Below the pieces are notes generated by a model. The model was not told where the DNA came from. It saw nothing but the letters and a program-made list of their open reading frames with translations, and made no database searches. Shown here in pieces: positions 35,911 to 46,016 of a stretch of 48,096 nucleotides of DNA (the first letter of the stretch is position 1; each line of letters opens with the position of its first letter). Both the position numbers and the translations under genes were made by a program. Location: assembly GCF_000701425.1 (NCBI RefSeq), contig NZ_KL370781.1, forward strand, positions 1-48,096. The letters run 5' to 3'. The stretch is from Deinococcus frigens DSM 12807. GTDB lineage: Bacteria > Deinococcota > Deinococci > Deinococcales > Deinococcaceae.

Positions 35911-36468
35911 TTACAATCCGCGTTTGATCAGCCACTGGCGGTAAGCGTACATCTCATCGGCCTGTGAGCGGATGATGTCGCGGGCCAGGCCCAGCACGCG
36001 GGCGTCGCTGCTCTTTTGCAGGGCCAGACTCGCCATCTCGATGGCGCTGGCGTGATGCGGCAGCATGCCTTCCACCAGGCCCCGGTCACTGTCCTTGCTG
36101 GCCTTCAGGGCCGTGATCATGCCTTTCATCTCTGTGTTCATCCCGGCCTGGACGCTTCTGTCCACGCCGCCGAGGGTTTTCAGCCAGGTGTTCATCTCGC
36201 TGATCTCCTTTTGCTGGACACCGATGATGTCCGCCGTCCAACGTTTCACCTGAGCGTCCTTGACGTTGTTCAGCACGGTCTTGCTCATGTCCACCGCGCC
36301 CTGGTGGTGAACGATCATCATGGACAGGAAGGCGCGGTCAAACGCCCTGCCCTTCAGGGTCTCCAGGCCGCTGTTCAGGGTGGTCCCGTGATTCATTCCG
36401 GGCATGTTCATCTGGGCATGGGCCAGGGGCGTGAGGCCGAGGGTCACGAGCAGCGCAAAGCGTTTCAT
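35911..36468 (-). CDS. DUF305-family secreted His/Met-rich protein
   Basis: The 185-residue protein has a signal peptide (MKRFALLVTLGLTPLAHAQ), then MNMPGMNHG and two copies of the HHxxAxxM motif: MIVHHQGAVDMSKTVL near residue 57 and MLPHHASAIEMASLAL near 150. DUF305 proteins are ferritin-like four-helix bundles, often found with copper and other metal-resistance genes. It leads a minus-strand operon with the two-component system. A metal-related, probably copper, periplasmic role is inferred. Confidence 0.88.
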   Translation of the reverse strand: MKRFALLVTLGLTPLAHAQMNMPGMNHGTTLNSGLETLKGRAFDRAFLSMMIVHHQGAVDMSKTVLNNVKDAQVKRWTADIIGVQQKEISEMNTWLKTLGGVDRSVQAGMNTEMKGMITALKASKDSDRGLVEGMLPHHASAIEMASLALQKSSDARVLGLARDIIRSQADEMYAYRQWLIKRGL

Positions 36469-37257
36469 GGCCCCAGCATGAGGGAGCGGTGTTAAGAGGC
36501 TGTAAAGCGGGTCCGGGATGCAGGCGGACAGACGATCTGGCGTCCGGTTCAGATGTGCCGGGGACGGGAGGGCGCAAAGAGGTGGCGCAGGAAATACGGC
36601 GAGAAGACCGGTCTGGTCCCACCTCCTCTGTCGCTGTCCTCCACGGCGGCCTTCCCTCGGCCCACCCTGCGGGACTCCAATCTCTGCCTGACCGCCTGGC
36701 AACGCATCCATACCTTGCCCGCGTACTCTGGGGGCATTCTCTAAACAATCGGGAGGGCCGTCCAGGCCAGGTTTTTCCTGGCGGGGCTACGTTCAGAGTA
36801 GTGGTCAGAAGAGCTGTGCGCTGTTGACCGGACGGGCATGCGGCCCGATGGACGGCTGTTCATGACGACAAGTCTGTGCTGCCCAGGACAGCGAGTGGAT
36901 TTGACGGAGCATTCGGGAGAACGGAAGTTCTCAGTTGTCCTTTTTCTCTGATGCTGTGGTCTGGACCAATGCCCTGATCCTCGACGGAATCCGGCCCGTC
37001 GTGGGGCGGGCAGAGGTCACGCCGGAGGACCTGACTCGTCCTGCCAACCCTGCCGTAGCCCACGATCTGCACGGCCAGGACAAGACTCGGCCAGGCGGCC
37101 TGATCAACCGGGACACCGGCCCCGAACCGACGCCATACCGCCAGGCTGCCGGGCCATCGTGCCCTCTGCATGCAGCCGCCCGACTGCGGCCAGGCATGAA
37201 TTTTGCCAATGAATGGGAACCGGCCTCACCCAGTTGGCCTGCTCGGGTCAAACGGGA
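36469..37257. other. Non-coding stretch before the polysaccharide locus
   Basis: About 790 bases without a convincing gene. Several open frames of 60-110 codons exist on both strands, but none has a ribosome site, a leaderless box or recognisable sequence. It separates the DUF305 operon from the DeoR-led locus and may hold eroded coding DNA. Confidence 0.4.
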
Positions 37258-37295
37258 TGATCAAATACGATCATAAAAGCGCTTGCTTTTGATCG
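37258..37295. promoter_or_regulatory. GATC-containing inverted repeats, probable DeoR operator
   Basis: TGATCAAA (37258-37265) is mirrored by TTTGATCG (37288-37295) with one mismatch, and another GATCAT lies between. The right arm covers the spacer start of the promoter at 37283-37311, a good position for repression by the first gene product. Confidence 0.5.
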
Positions 37296-37311
37296 AATCT
37301 GGTGCTAACGT
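37283..37311 (+). promoter_or_regulatory. Promoter of the DeoR-GH114-ABC locus
   Basis: TTGCTT (37283-37288), 17 bases, TAACGT (37306-37311), 72 bases before the GTG start of the regulator. It is the only good promoter seen ahead of the run of plus-strand genes. Confidence 0.6.
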
Positions 37312-37383
37312 GTCTGCAACCAATCAACCCGCTGTTTTAATTCAACCCGTTTCGGATGGCCCCATTCTGGCCAGAGGTGCCCA

Positions 37384-38163
37384 GTGCAGTCAGACCGCAT
37401 CAACAAGATTCAGCACCACCTCTACAGCGCGGGCTTTGCCAACGTGCAGGAGCTGGCCGAGGCCACGGGCGCGTCCATCGTGACCATCCGCCGGGATTTG
37501 CAGCGATTGGAGGAAAACGGCATCGTGACCCGCACCCACGGCGGCGCGCGGCTGGCCGAGGCGGCGGGGCCGGAACTGGCCTTCCAGTCGCGCGTGCAGG
37601 AGCATCTGGACGCCAAGCGGGCCATCGGCGAGGTGGCCTACGGCCTGTTGCAGCCCCACACCACTGTCTTTTTCGACGCCGGCACCACCGTCTTGCAACT
37701 GGCACGGCGGCTGCGCGTCGAACCGCTGCCGCTGACCATCTTCACCAACGGTCTGGCCGTCGCACAGGACCTGGTGAATGTGGAGGGCCTGAGCGTCAAC
37801 CTGCTGGGCGGCCAACTGCGCAACGAGAACCTGAGCATGGTTGGCCCCTACGCCGAGCGGCTGCTGGGCGAGTTCTGGTTCGATCAACTGTACCTGGGGA
37901 CCAGCGCCGTGCGCGGCGACGCCCAGATGTACACCCTGAATCCCGCCGAGGCCAGCCTGAACCGGGCCATGATCGCCCGCACCTCGCAGGCGGTCCTGCT
38001 GGCCGATGCCAGCAAGTTCGGCAGCAGCGCGCCCTACGCGGTGGCCCCCATCTCTGACATTCACACAGTGATCACCGACAGCGCGCTGGACGGGGCCTGG
38101 AAGACCCGCCTGGCCGACCTCAATATAGACACCACGTTCGTTCCCCTCGGGAGGAAGTTATGA
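37384..38163 (+). CDS. DeoR/GlpR-family transcriptional regulator
   Basis: The 259-residue protein has an N-terminal HTH (RINKIQHHLYSAGFANVQELAEATGASIVTIRRDLQRLEENGIVTRTHGGARL) and the DeoRC sugar-phosphate-sensing domain with FFDAGTTVLQLARRL near residue 98, ILTNG-like FTNGLAVA, and LLGGQLRNENLSMVGPYAE. Such proteins respond to phosphorylated sugars. The start is a GTG at 37384 after AGAGGTG. The stop overlaps the next gene as ATGA. It most likely controls this operon, with the effector made by the kinase at its end. Confidence 0.92.
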   Translation: MQSDRINKIQHHLYSAGFANVQELAEATGASIVTIRRDLQRLEENGIVTRTHGGARLAEAAGPELAFQSRVQEHLDAKRAIGEVAYGLLQPHTTVFFDAGTTVLQLARRLRVEPLPLTIFTNGLAVAQDLVNVEGLSVNLLGGQLRNENLSMVGPYAERLLGEFWFDQLYLGTSAVRGDAQMYTLNPAEASLNRAMIARTSQAVLLADASKFGSSAPYAVAPISDIHTVITDSALDGAWKTRLADLNIDTTFVPLGRKL

Positions 38164-39674
38164 AAAATACAGTGAACCGCACAGTGAACAGCCGCACAGT
38201 GAACCGCGCCGCCAAACGTTCCGCCGTCACGCTGGCCCTGACCCTGCTGACCGTCGGCCTGGCCCAGAGCGCCAGCAAGGGCGTTGCCGAAACCAGCGTG
38301 GCCCAGGCGGTCAAACGCACCATCAACGTGGGCGGCGACCTGAAACAGTGGGACGGCCTGCCGCAGTACAAGGTGATCCTCAGCAACGGCGTCCCCAGCG
38401 TGCCGGTGAGCAACAGCGGCTATTACAGCATGGCCTACGACGACCAGAACCTGTACGTGCTGGGCGTGTTCGATCAGCCGGGGGACACCGTGAAAGCCGT
38501 GCTGAAGACCGACGCGGGCGAGTGGTGGAACGACGACGTGATGGAGCTGTTCATCCGCACCCAGCCCTTTGTGAACGCGCCCGAGGAAGCCCACTTCGCG
38601 GTCAACCCGGCAGGCACGCGTTTTAAGGCGTACACCGCTGGCACCGATTACAAGAGCGTGGGGCGCATCGAGGACAAGCGCTGGGTGCTGGAGCTGTCGA
38701 TTCCGCTGAACAGCCCCACCTTTCCCGCCGCCAAGGCCGGGGACATCTGGGCGCTCAAGGTGGGCCGCGAACACCAGAAGGCCGCCGAATACCCGATCTG
38801 GCCGGTGGGCGGCGACTTCAACTCGCCCAACAACTACGGCTACCTGGCCTTTACCGAAAAAGTGGCCGACGCCAGCGCCCTGGCCGCCCTGGTCACCGAG
38901 AAGCTGGGCAAGTCCCCGGCGGGTTCACCGCTGGCAAGCCGCCTGTCGGACATCGGCTCGTACGGGGTGTACTACGGCAAAAAGGCGGCGGACGTGCAGA
39001 AGCTGCTCAACTATGACCTCGCCATCGTGCAGCCCGGCACGGTGAACGCCGCGCAACTGAAGATGCTGCACGACAACGGCACGCGCGTCGTGGCCTATAT
39101 GACAGTCGGCGAGCTGGACCGCAACAGCGCCGCCGCGCCCACAGTAAACCCAAGCTGGATTCTGGGCGAGAACAAGAACTGGGGGTCCAAGTTCATCGAC
39201 GCCTCGCAGCCTGGCTGGCAGAAGATGGTGGCCGACGAGGCAGCCAGGCTGAAAAAGCAGGGCTTCGACGGCTTTTTCCTGGACACGCTGGACACCGCCG
39301 ACCTATACCCCAAGATCGCGCCGGGGCTGGTCAAGATCGTGCAGGACCTGCGCGCCGCCTACCCCGACGCCGTGATCGTGCAGAACCGGGGCTTCGCGCT
39401 GCTCAACCAGACCGCGCCCAGCATCGACGCGGTGATGTTCGAGAACTTTTCGAGCATGTACAGCTTCGACAAGAAGACCTACGGCAGCGTCAACGGTGAC
39501 CCCAGCTTCGTGGAGTCGCTGTCCAAGCCCGGCTTGAAAGTGCTGACGATGGATTACGCGCTGCCGGGCCAGCAGGAGCTGATCACCCGTGATTACCAGC
39601 GGGCCAAGTCCTTCGGCTTCGTGCCGTACGTGTCCACCATCGGCCTGGATCAGATCTACGAGGCCAACCCTTGA
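38160..39674 (+). CDS. Secreted CBM9-like plus GH114 endo-alpha-1,4-polygalactosaminidase-type enzyme
   Basis: The 504-residue protein has a signal sequence (about residues 18-40) preceded by a repeated basic leader (TVNRTVNSRTVNRAAKR). A CBM9-type sugar-binding domain covers about 55-240 (DLKQWDGLPQY, YDDQNLYVLGVFD, WNDDVMELFI). A GH114-type TIM barrel covers about 260-500 (VVAYMTVGELD, FDGFFLDTLDTADLYP, VIVQNRGFALL, AVMFENFSSMYS, VLTMDYALPGQQ). GH114 enzymes cut alpha-1,4-linked galactosamine polymers; the Pel system hydrolase is a relative. Translation is coupled to the regulator by ATGA. Confidence 0.85.
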   Translation: MKNTVNRTVNSRTVNRAAKRSAVTLALTLLTVGLAQSASKGVAETSVAQAVKRTINVGGDLKQWDGLPQYKVILSNGVPSVPVSNSGYYSMAYDDQNLYVLGVFDQPGDTVKAVLKTDAGEWWNDDVMELFIRTQPFVNAPEEAHFAVNPAGTRFKAYTAGTDYKSVGRIEDKRWVLELSIPLNSPTFPAAKAGDIWALKVGREHQKAAEYPIWPVGGDFNSPNNYGYLAFTEKVADASALAALVTEKLGKSPAGSPLASRLSDIGSYGVYYGKKAADVQKLLNYDLAIVQPGTVNAAQLKMLHDNGTRVVAYMTVGELDRNSAAAPTVNPSWILGENKNWGSKFIDASQPGWQKMVADEAARLKKQGFDGFFLDTLDTADLYPKIAPGLVKIVQDLRAAYPDAVIVQNRGFALLNQTAPSIDAVMFENFSSMYSFDKKTYGSVNGDPSFVESLSKPGLKVLTMDYALPGQQELITRDYQRAKSFGFVPYVSTIGLDQIYEANP

Positions 39675-39691
39675 GCCGGGCCGGAGAGAGG

Positions 39692-42153
39692 ATGAACACA
39701 GGACGTCAGATTCTGCTCCTGACCGCGCTGGTCAGCCTGGCCTCGTGCGCTTCCGGGCCGTCCTCGCCTATCGCCCAGAACAGAGGCGAAACCGCGATTC
39801 TGAGCAGCCAGAGCGTGACCCGAGCGCCCTCGCGCCTGCGCTACAGTGACGGCAGCTCTAAAGTCGCCAGCTTCGCCACCTATTACCGCGTACCCGACAG
39901 CGCCACGCTGACCGCGCTGGGTCAGAAGGATTTCAACATCGTCCAGCCGGACCTGACCCCGGACCAGCTCAGCGCCATTCAGACCATCAGCTACGGCGCG
40001 GTGTATCTGGCCATCGGTGAGCTGGGCAACAACAACACCTATTACGAGAACGGCGTGACAAAGACCGGCCAGACCATCTATGAGGCGCACAAGAATGACA
40101 GCGTCAAATGGTTCCTGGGCGTCAACGGCAACTTTGGCGCGTACATCCTGGATCTGACCAACCCGGCGGTGCGCGCCTTCGTGGCGCAGCAGGCTGACGC
40201 GCTGCTGGACCGGGGCTTCGACGGCCTGTTCCTGGATACTGCCGACGACGCGGAGTTTTTTAAAAATGCCGACGCCGCCGGAAGCACCTCACAGGCATAT
40301 GTGGAGGGCGCGGTGTCGCTGGACGCGGGCCGCCCGACTTACTCCGAGATGCGCCGGGCCTACATCAAGACCATTCAGGAGCTGCGCGGTGTGGCTGGAA
40401 ACGCCCTGCTGGTGCAGAACGGCGGCTTTGACCTGCTGCTGGACCGCCAGAACGCGGGCGACGGCACGCAGGGCTACGTGGACGCCGTGATGCACGAGGT
40501 GGCGATTACCAAGTCCAACAAGCCCAAACCAGTCAATGGCGTTGCAGCCGACGACGCGGTCTGGCCCTTCCAGTCTCAAAACTACGAGACCTGGGAGCAG
40601 TATTACGAACGGAATCAAGGTACAAATCCCAAACAAACTGATGATGATCGGGCTTTCCGCGCCAACCGGGATGGTCTGGCCCTGGAATACTTCCGGGCGG
40701 GCGGCGTGGTGTTTCAGCAGGATTTCGGCCACCCGGACAATTACGAGGTGCAGTGCGCGTCGTATAACTTTGCCCGCGATCTGCGCGCCCGCGAACACAG
40801 GGACGGCTGGATCGCCGCCTACTCGGACGCTGCCTTTAATCGGGTGTACGACTACGCCGACAGCACGCCGCAGATCAGGGCCATTCCTGGCTGCGAAACC
40901 TACGACAAGGTGACGGCCCCGGATTTTACCACCACCTTCTCGCCCCCTGCCCTGAATACCGGCGTGGGCCGCAGCGCCAGCGCCACGCTGAACATTGCCG
41001 CCGTGAACGGCTACACCGGCAAGGTCAACCTGAGTCTGGGCAACCTGCCTGCCGGGGTCACCGCCACCCTGAGCCAGACGCGCGTGACACCCGGCCCGCA
41101 GACCCAGGTCACACTGACGCTAAATGTGGCGGCCTCGGCGGCGGCCAGCACGTTCATCATTCCTGTCCGGGCGCAGAGCCAGGGCGAGAGCATGCGCTAT
41201 GACCTGCGTCTGAAGACCTGGAAAACGAACGGCGACAGCGTGTTCGTCGCTCAGGCGGGGCTGGGCAAGGTGCTGGCCTTTGACAGCAGCGCCAGCCTGA
41301 CCAGCAACACCGCCCCGGCCCGCAGCCTGCCCAACGCCAGCGTGCAGCAGGCGTGGAACGTGGCACTGGACTCGGCGGGCAACCAGTACGTCGTGGACAA
41401 CGTGGCAAGTGACAACGTGACCCGTCATTCAGCCTCAACAGCGGCGCGGGCATCACCCAGATCAGCACCCTGAGCTACCCCACCGGCCTGGCCGTGGACG
41501 CGCAGAATCGCCTGTGGGTGGTCCAGAGCGGCAGCACGCCGGGCGGCGCAGCGGTCACGACGCCCCATGTCGGACGCTATGACAGCGGCTCGGCCACCGA
41601 GGGCCTTGGCTTCAACGTGGACCGTAGCCTGGGTCTGGGCTTCCCGCAGATGGTGGCCCTGGACGGTGACACCCTGTGGCTAAACACCAATTTCGGCCTG
41701 ATCCTGAAATACGACGTGTCGGCCACGCCCGTTCTGAGCGGCGTGTATACCTTCCCCGGCAAGCTCAATGATCTGGGTGGCGGCACCCTGACCGTGCGAA
41801 ACGGAACGTTGTGGATCAGCGGCAAGAACGCGGGCGTCAGCAGTGTGCTGGGCGTGAACATCACCGCGCTGCCCGCCGCCAACGGCCCGTATTCGGTCAA
41901 CGGTGACGCCGCCGTGACCAAGACCATCACCTCCGGCCTGTATGACCCGGCAGGGCTGGCCTTCGACAGCGCGGGCAACCTGTGGGTGGTCAACAAGACC
42001 GGCGCGGCGGGCGTGGCCGGAACGAACGCCACAGATCCCGGCTCGTTGATCCGCTATCCCGCCGCCTCGCTGAGTACCGTCAACCCCGTCCCTGACCTGA
42101 ACATCGGCCTGGGCAGCCGCTATCCCGTTGGCCTGGCCGTCGGCAAGCCCTGA
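39692..42153 (+). pseudogene. GH114-type lipoprotein with C-terminal beta-propeller-like tail, broken by one frameshift
   Basis: The first frame (39692-41473) has a lipoprotein signal (ALVSLASCAS), a GH114-like barrel at about residues 60-410 (VYLAIGELGNN, FDGLFLDTADDAEFF, LLVQNGGFDLLLD, AVMHEVAIT) and a beta-sandwich with PAGVTATLSQTRVTPG. NHL-like repeats then begin (VFVAQAGLGKVLAFD). Near 41425 the sense continues in the -1 frame: FSLNSGAGITQIS, then GLAVDAQNRLWVVQSG and on to 42153 (GLAFDSAGNLWVVNK). CA at 41426-41427 looks like an extra dinucleotide, or one base is missing. There is no slippery heptamer, so this is a mutation or a sequence error. The full protein would be about 820 residues. 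Confidence 0.8.
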
Positions 42154-42187
42154 GTGTCCAAAGCTAAGGTTCTAAAAGGAGGCATTG

Positions 42188-43123
42188 ATGCAAAACGCCG
42201 CTCCACTCGTCACCGTTCCAGCCCGAAAGCGGCGAGCCTCCCCTATGCGGCGGCAGGAAACCCTGATGGCCCTGCTGCTGATCCTGCCCAGCACGCTGGG
42301 CATCCTGGCCTTTGCGGTGCTGCCCATCGCCGCCTCGCTGGGCATCTCGGTCACCAACTGGGGCGGCCTGAGCAAGCCCAATTTCGTGGGCCTCCAGAAC
42401 TACGCCACCGCCCTGCAAGATCCACGTGCCACCTCCGCTCTGTCGCACACGCTGATCTACGTGCTGCTGGCGGTGCCCACCGGGGTGCTGATCTCGCTGA
42501 CGCTGGCCGTGTGGATCAATAACCTGAAGGCGGGCTGGCTATGCACGGTGTTCCGCACGGTGTATTACCTGCCGATGGTCACCATTGGCGTGGCCGTGGC
42601 GCTGCTGTGGCAGGTGCTGCTGGCCCCGCAGGGGCTGGTCAACCTGGTGCTGGGCTGGCTGGGCGTCAACGGCCCCAATTGGCTGGGTTCGCCCGCCTGG
42701 GTGCTGCCCGCCGTGGCCATCTTCAGCGTGTGGCAGGGTTCGGGGCAGGGCATCATCCTGTTCCTGGCCTCGCTGGCGAGCGTGCCCAAAGACCTCTATG
42801 AGGCGGCCCAGCTCGACGGGGCCAAACCGTTCGAGGCGTTCCGCTTTATCACGCTGCCGATGATCAGCCCCACCGTCTTTCTGGTGCTGGTGCTGAGCCT
42901 AATCGGTGCCCTACAGGTGTTCGAGGCCGTGCTGGTGCTGTCTGCCGGTGGCCCCGGCGACAGCAGCACCACCGTCGCGCTGTACATCTACAAGACCGCC
43001 TTTACCTTCTTCAAGATGGGCTATGCCTCGGCGCTGGCCTGGCTGCTGGCGGTCATTTTGATCGGCCTGATGGTGATCCAGTGGCGCAACCAGAGCAAGT
43101 GGGTGAACTATGACCAGGTCTGA
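42188..43123 (+). CDS. Carbohydrate ABC transporter permease, MalF type
   Basis: The 311-residue protein has six membrane segments, opening after a basic tail (RRQETLMALLLILPSTLGILAF). The EAA loop that contacts the ATPase reads YEAAQLDGAKPFEAFRFITLPMI near residue 200. This is the CUT1 sugar permease family. AAAAGGAGG gives a strong ribosome site before the ATG at 42188, and the stop overlaps the next gene by 14 bases. No ATPase gene lies in the window, so a shared MsiK-type ATPase is presumably used. Confidence 0.93.
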   Translation: MQNAAPLVTVPARKRRASPMRRQETLMALLLILPSTLGILAFAVLPIAASLGISVTNWGGLSKPNFVGLQNYATALQDPRATSALSHTLIYVLLAVPTGVLISLTLAVWINNLKAGWLCTVFRTVYYLPMVTIGVAVALLWQVLLAPQGLVNLVLGWLGVNGPNWLGSPAWVLPAVAIFSVWQGSGQGIILFLASLASVPKDLYEAAQLDGAKPFEAFRFITLPMISPTVFLVLVLSLIGALQVFEAVLVLSAGGPGDSSTTVALYIYKTAFTFFKMGYASALAWLLAVILIGLMVIQWRNQSKWVNYDQV

Positions 43124-43991
43124 ACCGCTGCGCCCCGAACCCCTGACCCGCCGCGACGCCTCCTTGAAGGCGCGGGCGCGCGGATCGCAGGCCGGGCTGC
43201 TGGGCCTGCTGACGCTGGGGGCCGTCGCCATTTTGCTGCCCTTCGTCTGGATGATCCTGACCGCCTTTAAGACCCCAGCCGAGGCGTACACCTGGCCCCC
43301 GATCTGGCTGCCCGCCAAGTGGAGCCTGGCCAATTTCACGCAACTGTTCGACACCATTCCCTTTGCCAGGATGTTCTTCAACTCGGTCTGGACCAGCGTG
43401 CTGATCGCCAGCCTGAACATCCTGTCCGCCGCCCCTGCCGCCTACGCCTTTGCCCGGCTGCGCTTTCCGGGGCAGGGGCTGTTTTTCGGCTCGCATCTGC
43501 TCTCGCTGATGATTCCCTGGCAGGTCACCATTATTCCGGTGTTCCTGCTGATCCGGCAGCTCGGCTGGTACGACAGCTTCACGGCATTGATCGTTCCCAG
43601 CATCGCCAGCGGCTTTACCGTGTTTTTGCTGTTCCAGTTCTTCCGCTCGTTGCCGCGCTCGCTGGAAGAAAGCGTATTGATCGACGGCGGTTCGTGGTTC
43701 ACGGCGCTGCGGCATGTGGCGCTGCCTGCCGCCAAAGGGGCAATCGCGGCGGCGTGGCTGTTCTCCTTCCTGGGCAACTGGCAGTCGTTTATCTGGCCGC
43801 TGATCGTGTTGCAGAGCAGCGAGAAGATGCTGCTGCCGGTGGGCCTGCTGAGCTTCCAGAACCAGTATTCGGTCAACATCCCGGTGCTGATGGCGGGGGC
43901 CACCCTGTCCACGCTGCCCACCGTCATCGCCTACATGTTCGTCCAGCGCTACCTGACCGACGCCGCGATCACCAGCGGCCTGAAGGGGTAA
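43110..43991 (+). CDS. Carbohydrate ABC transporter permease, MalG type
   Basis: The 293-residue protein has six membrane segments. The opening WMILTAFKTPAEAYTWPP and the EAA loop LEESVLIDGGSWFTALRHVALPAAK near residue 190 mark the MalG half of a CUT1 transporter. It overlaps the MalF-type gene by 14 bases. Together they form the membrane pore for the sugar released by the GH114 enzymes, by inference from position. Confidence 0.93.
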   Translation: MTRSEPLRPEPLTRRDASLKARARGSQAGLLGLLTLGAVAILLPFVWMILTAFKTPAEAYTWPPIWLPAKWSLANFTQLFDTIPFARMFFNSVWTSVLIASLNILSAAPAAYAFARLRFPGQGLFFGSHLLSLMIPWQVTIIPVFLLIRQLGWYDSFTALIVPSIASGFTVFLLFQFFRSLPRSLEESVLIDGGSWFTALRHVALPAAKGAIAAAWLFSFLGNWQSFIWPLIVLQSSEKMLLPVGLLSFQNQYSVNIPVLMAGATLSTLPTVIAYMFVQRYLTDAAITSGLKG

Positions 43992-44079
43992 TCCAACCAT
44001 GCCAGACCATGTTTCCAACGTCCGAACCGCCAGTGTCCCAATCAATCGCCGCCCTCTCACATTTTCTGGAGGAACCACC

Positions 44080-45321
44080 ATGAAAAAGACCCTGCTCCTG
44101 CTCGCTGCCCTGAGTCTGTCCACCGCTGCCACTGCCGTCAATATCGACTACGCCACCTGGGACGGCACCCGTCAGCAGGCCGACGAGGCATTGATCGCCG
44201 CCTTCAACAAGTCGCACCCCGACATCACGGTCAAGTACAACCTGGTTCCCTGGGGCGTGTACTGGCAAAAGGCCGCCGCGATGGTGGCCGGGGGCAGTAC
44301 GTTTGACGTGATGTGGATGAACCTGGACAACTTTCCCTTCTACCAGTCGCAGGGCGCGCTCTCGCCGATCAAGCTGGACGCCAAGACGGCGGCGGCACTG
44401 CCGAGTGTGCGAACCGCCCCGTACAGGGTGGCAGGGCAGTTGTACGCCGTGCCGCTGGGACCGCAGCCGGTCACGGTGTACATCAACCGCGCGCTGTTCA
44501 AGGAACGCGGCGTACCGGTCCCCACCTCAAGCTGGACCTTTGACCAGATGCTGGCCGCCGCCAAGAAACTGACCTTTACCAAGGACGGCAAGCAGATCTA
44601 CGGCATCAACGGCGCAGACCTTCAGGCCGATCTGGAATACGGCATGAGCTTTTACTTCGGCGCGGGCGGCACCGGCCTGATCAAGAAGACCGGCGACAGC
44701 TACACGGCCAACCTGGACGCCACCTTCGCCAAGACCTCGCAGAAGTTGCTGGACCTGATCTACAAGGACAAGGTCTCCCCCGGCCCGCAGGCGTCCACCC
44801 AGCAGGGCTACCAGATGTTCCTGGCCGGACAGATGGGCATTCTGGTGCAGGGAAGCTGGATGGTCAGCACCTGGGACCAGAACAAGGAACTGGACTGGGC
44901 CTTTGCACCTTTCCCCAGCGTGGACGGCAAGCAGCCGCGCCCGGTGGTCAGCGCCCACGCGCTGGTGGTGCCATCGGGCAGCAAGAACAAGGACGCCGCG
45001 CAGACGCTGGTCACCTGGATGAACACCAGCCCGCAGGCGCAGCGCATCCTGGCCCAGAAGGGGCTGTTGCCCACGCTGGCCGAGAACTACAAGAGCCAGT
45101 ACCTCCAGGCGCTGCCCGGCAGAAACGCCCAGACGGTGTTCGCGCAACTGCCGAATTCGGTGGTGATCAATTTCAGCCTGCGCAGCCTGAAAGTGCTGCC
45201 GGAAGTGCTGACCGTGCTGAGCCAGAAGCTGAACCTGGCCTGGACCGGCAACGCCAAGCTGCCCGACGCCATCAAGCAGGCTTCCAGCGAGATGGACACC
45301 CTGCTGAAAACGGCCAAGTAA
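44080..45321 (+). CDS. Extracellular solute-binding protein, family 1 (sugar)
   Basis: The 413-residue protein has a signal peptide (MKKTLLLLAALSLSTAATA) and the family 1 fold: FNKSHPDITVKYNLVPWGVYWQKAAAMVAGGSTFDVMWMN (about residues 50-90), then VPLGPQPVTVYINRALFKERGVP, and MGILVQGSWMVSTWDQ near 265. It has no lipobox Cys. CTGGAGG precedes the ATG at 44080. It would capture the oligosaccharide or amino sugar for the two permeases. It ends at the A of the next gene's ATG (TAATG). Confidence 0.92.
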   Translation: MKKTLLLLAALSLSTAATAVNIDYATWDGTRQQADEALIAAFNKSHPDITVKYNLVPWGVYWQKAAAMVAGGSTFDVMWMNLDNFPFYQSQGALSPIKLDAKTAAALPSVRTAPYRVAGQLYAVPLGPQPVTVYINRALFKERGVPVPTSSWTFDQMLAAAKKLTFTKDGKQIYGINGADLQADLEYGMSFYFGAGGTGLIKKTGDSYTANLDATFAKTSQKLLDLIYKDKVSPGPQASTQQGYQMFLAGQMGILVQGSWMVSTWDQNKELDWAFAPFPSVDGKQPRPVVSAHALVVPSGSKNKDAAQTLVTWMNTSPQAQRILAQKGLLPTLAENYKSQYLQALPGRNAQTVFAQLPNSVVINFSLRSLKVLPEVLTVLSQKLNLAWTGNAKLPDAIKQASSEMDTLLKTAK

Positions 45322-46016
45322 TGACCGGGCAGGCCGCAGAGGGGTGGGTGCTGGGCCTGGACGGCGGCGGCAGCAAGACCGCGCTGGCCTACGTGAGCGG
45401 CGCGGGAGAGGTGGTGGGGCCGTTTTACGCCCCGGGCATCAATCCCTTTGACCGTCCCGAGTGGGAAGCGGTGCTGCGGGCCTTCCTGACGGGCCACCCC
45501 GCTCCCGGCCCACTGGCCCGCGCGGCGCTGGGGCTGCCCGGCTACGGCGAGTCCCCGGCCTTCAGCGCCCGGCAGACCGCCGTCTGCACCGAACTGCTCC
45601 CCACCTGCCCGCACAGCGTCATGAACGACGTGGAGGCCGCCTTTACCGGGGCCTTCACCGGCGGGCCGGGCGTGTTGCTGCTGGCCGGAACGGGTTCGAT
45701 GGCCTGGGCGGACGATGGTGCAAATCAGCTCCGTGTCGGCGGCTGGGGCGAGGGCTTTGGCGACGAGGGCAGCGCGTACTGGACCGGGCGGCGGGCGCTG
45801 GGGCTGGCCAGTCAGGCGCTGGACGGACGGCACGCCGACGCCGATTTTGCGCAGGCGCTGCTGACCCCCGTGCTGGGCGGCCCCCCCACCCAGCCGGACC
45901 TGCTGATGTGGTACTACGGGCAGGCACATGTCCGCTCTGCCGTCGCCACGCTGGCCCGCTCGGTGGATGATCTGGCCGGGGACGGGCAGCCCACCGGACG
46001 GCCAGCTTCACCATGA
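45321..46016 (+). CDS. BadF/BadG-family sugar kinase, C-terminally truncated
   Basis: The frame has 231 codons. The N-terminal ATPase core is intact: GLDGGGSKTALAYVSG (phosphate 1 loop, about residues 11-26), NDVEAAFTGAF, LLAGTGSMAWADD (phosphate 2 loop, about 122), and GGWGEGFGDEGSAYWTGRRAL. This is the N-acetylglucosamine kinase-like group of the BadF ATPases. After residue of about 218 (SVDDLAGDGQ) the family sequence stops and the DNA continues as an oxidoreductase gene in another frame. Full-length relatives have about 300 residues, so roughly a quarter is missing, probably by deletion. It is likely inactive. Confidence 0.8.
   Translation: MTGQAAEGWVLGLDGGGSKTALAYVSGAGEVVGPFYAPGINPFDRPEWEAVLRAFLTGHPAPGPLARAALGLPGYGESPAFSARQTAVCTELLPTCPHSVMNDVEAAFTGAFTGGPGVLLLAGTGSMAWADDGANQLRVGGWGEGFGDEGSAYWTGRRALGLASQALDGRHADADFAQALLTPVLGGPPTQPDLLMWYYGQAHVRSAVATLARSVDDLAGDGQPTGRPASP

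Noticed and set aside
38168..38208. Repeated ACAGTGAAC units at the start of the first GH114 gene as a CRISPR-like or regulatory array
   Set aside because: Three short imperfect units in frame; they simply encode a repetitive basic leader before the signal peptide.
41474..42153. Separate gene starting at 41494
   Set aside because: It continues the propeller-like repeats of the preceding frame without its own signal peptide or ribosome site, so it is the tail of the frameshifted gene.
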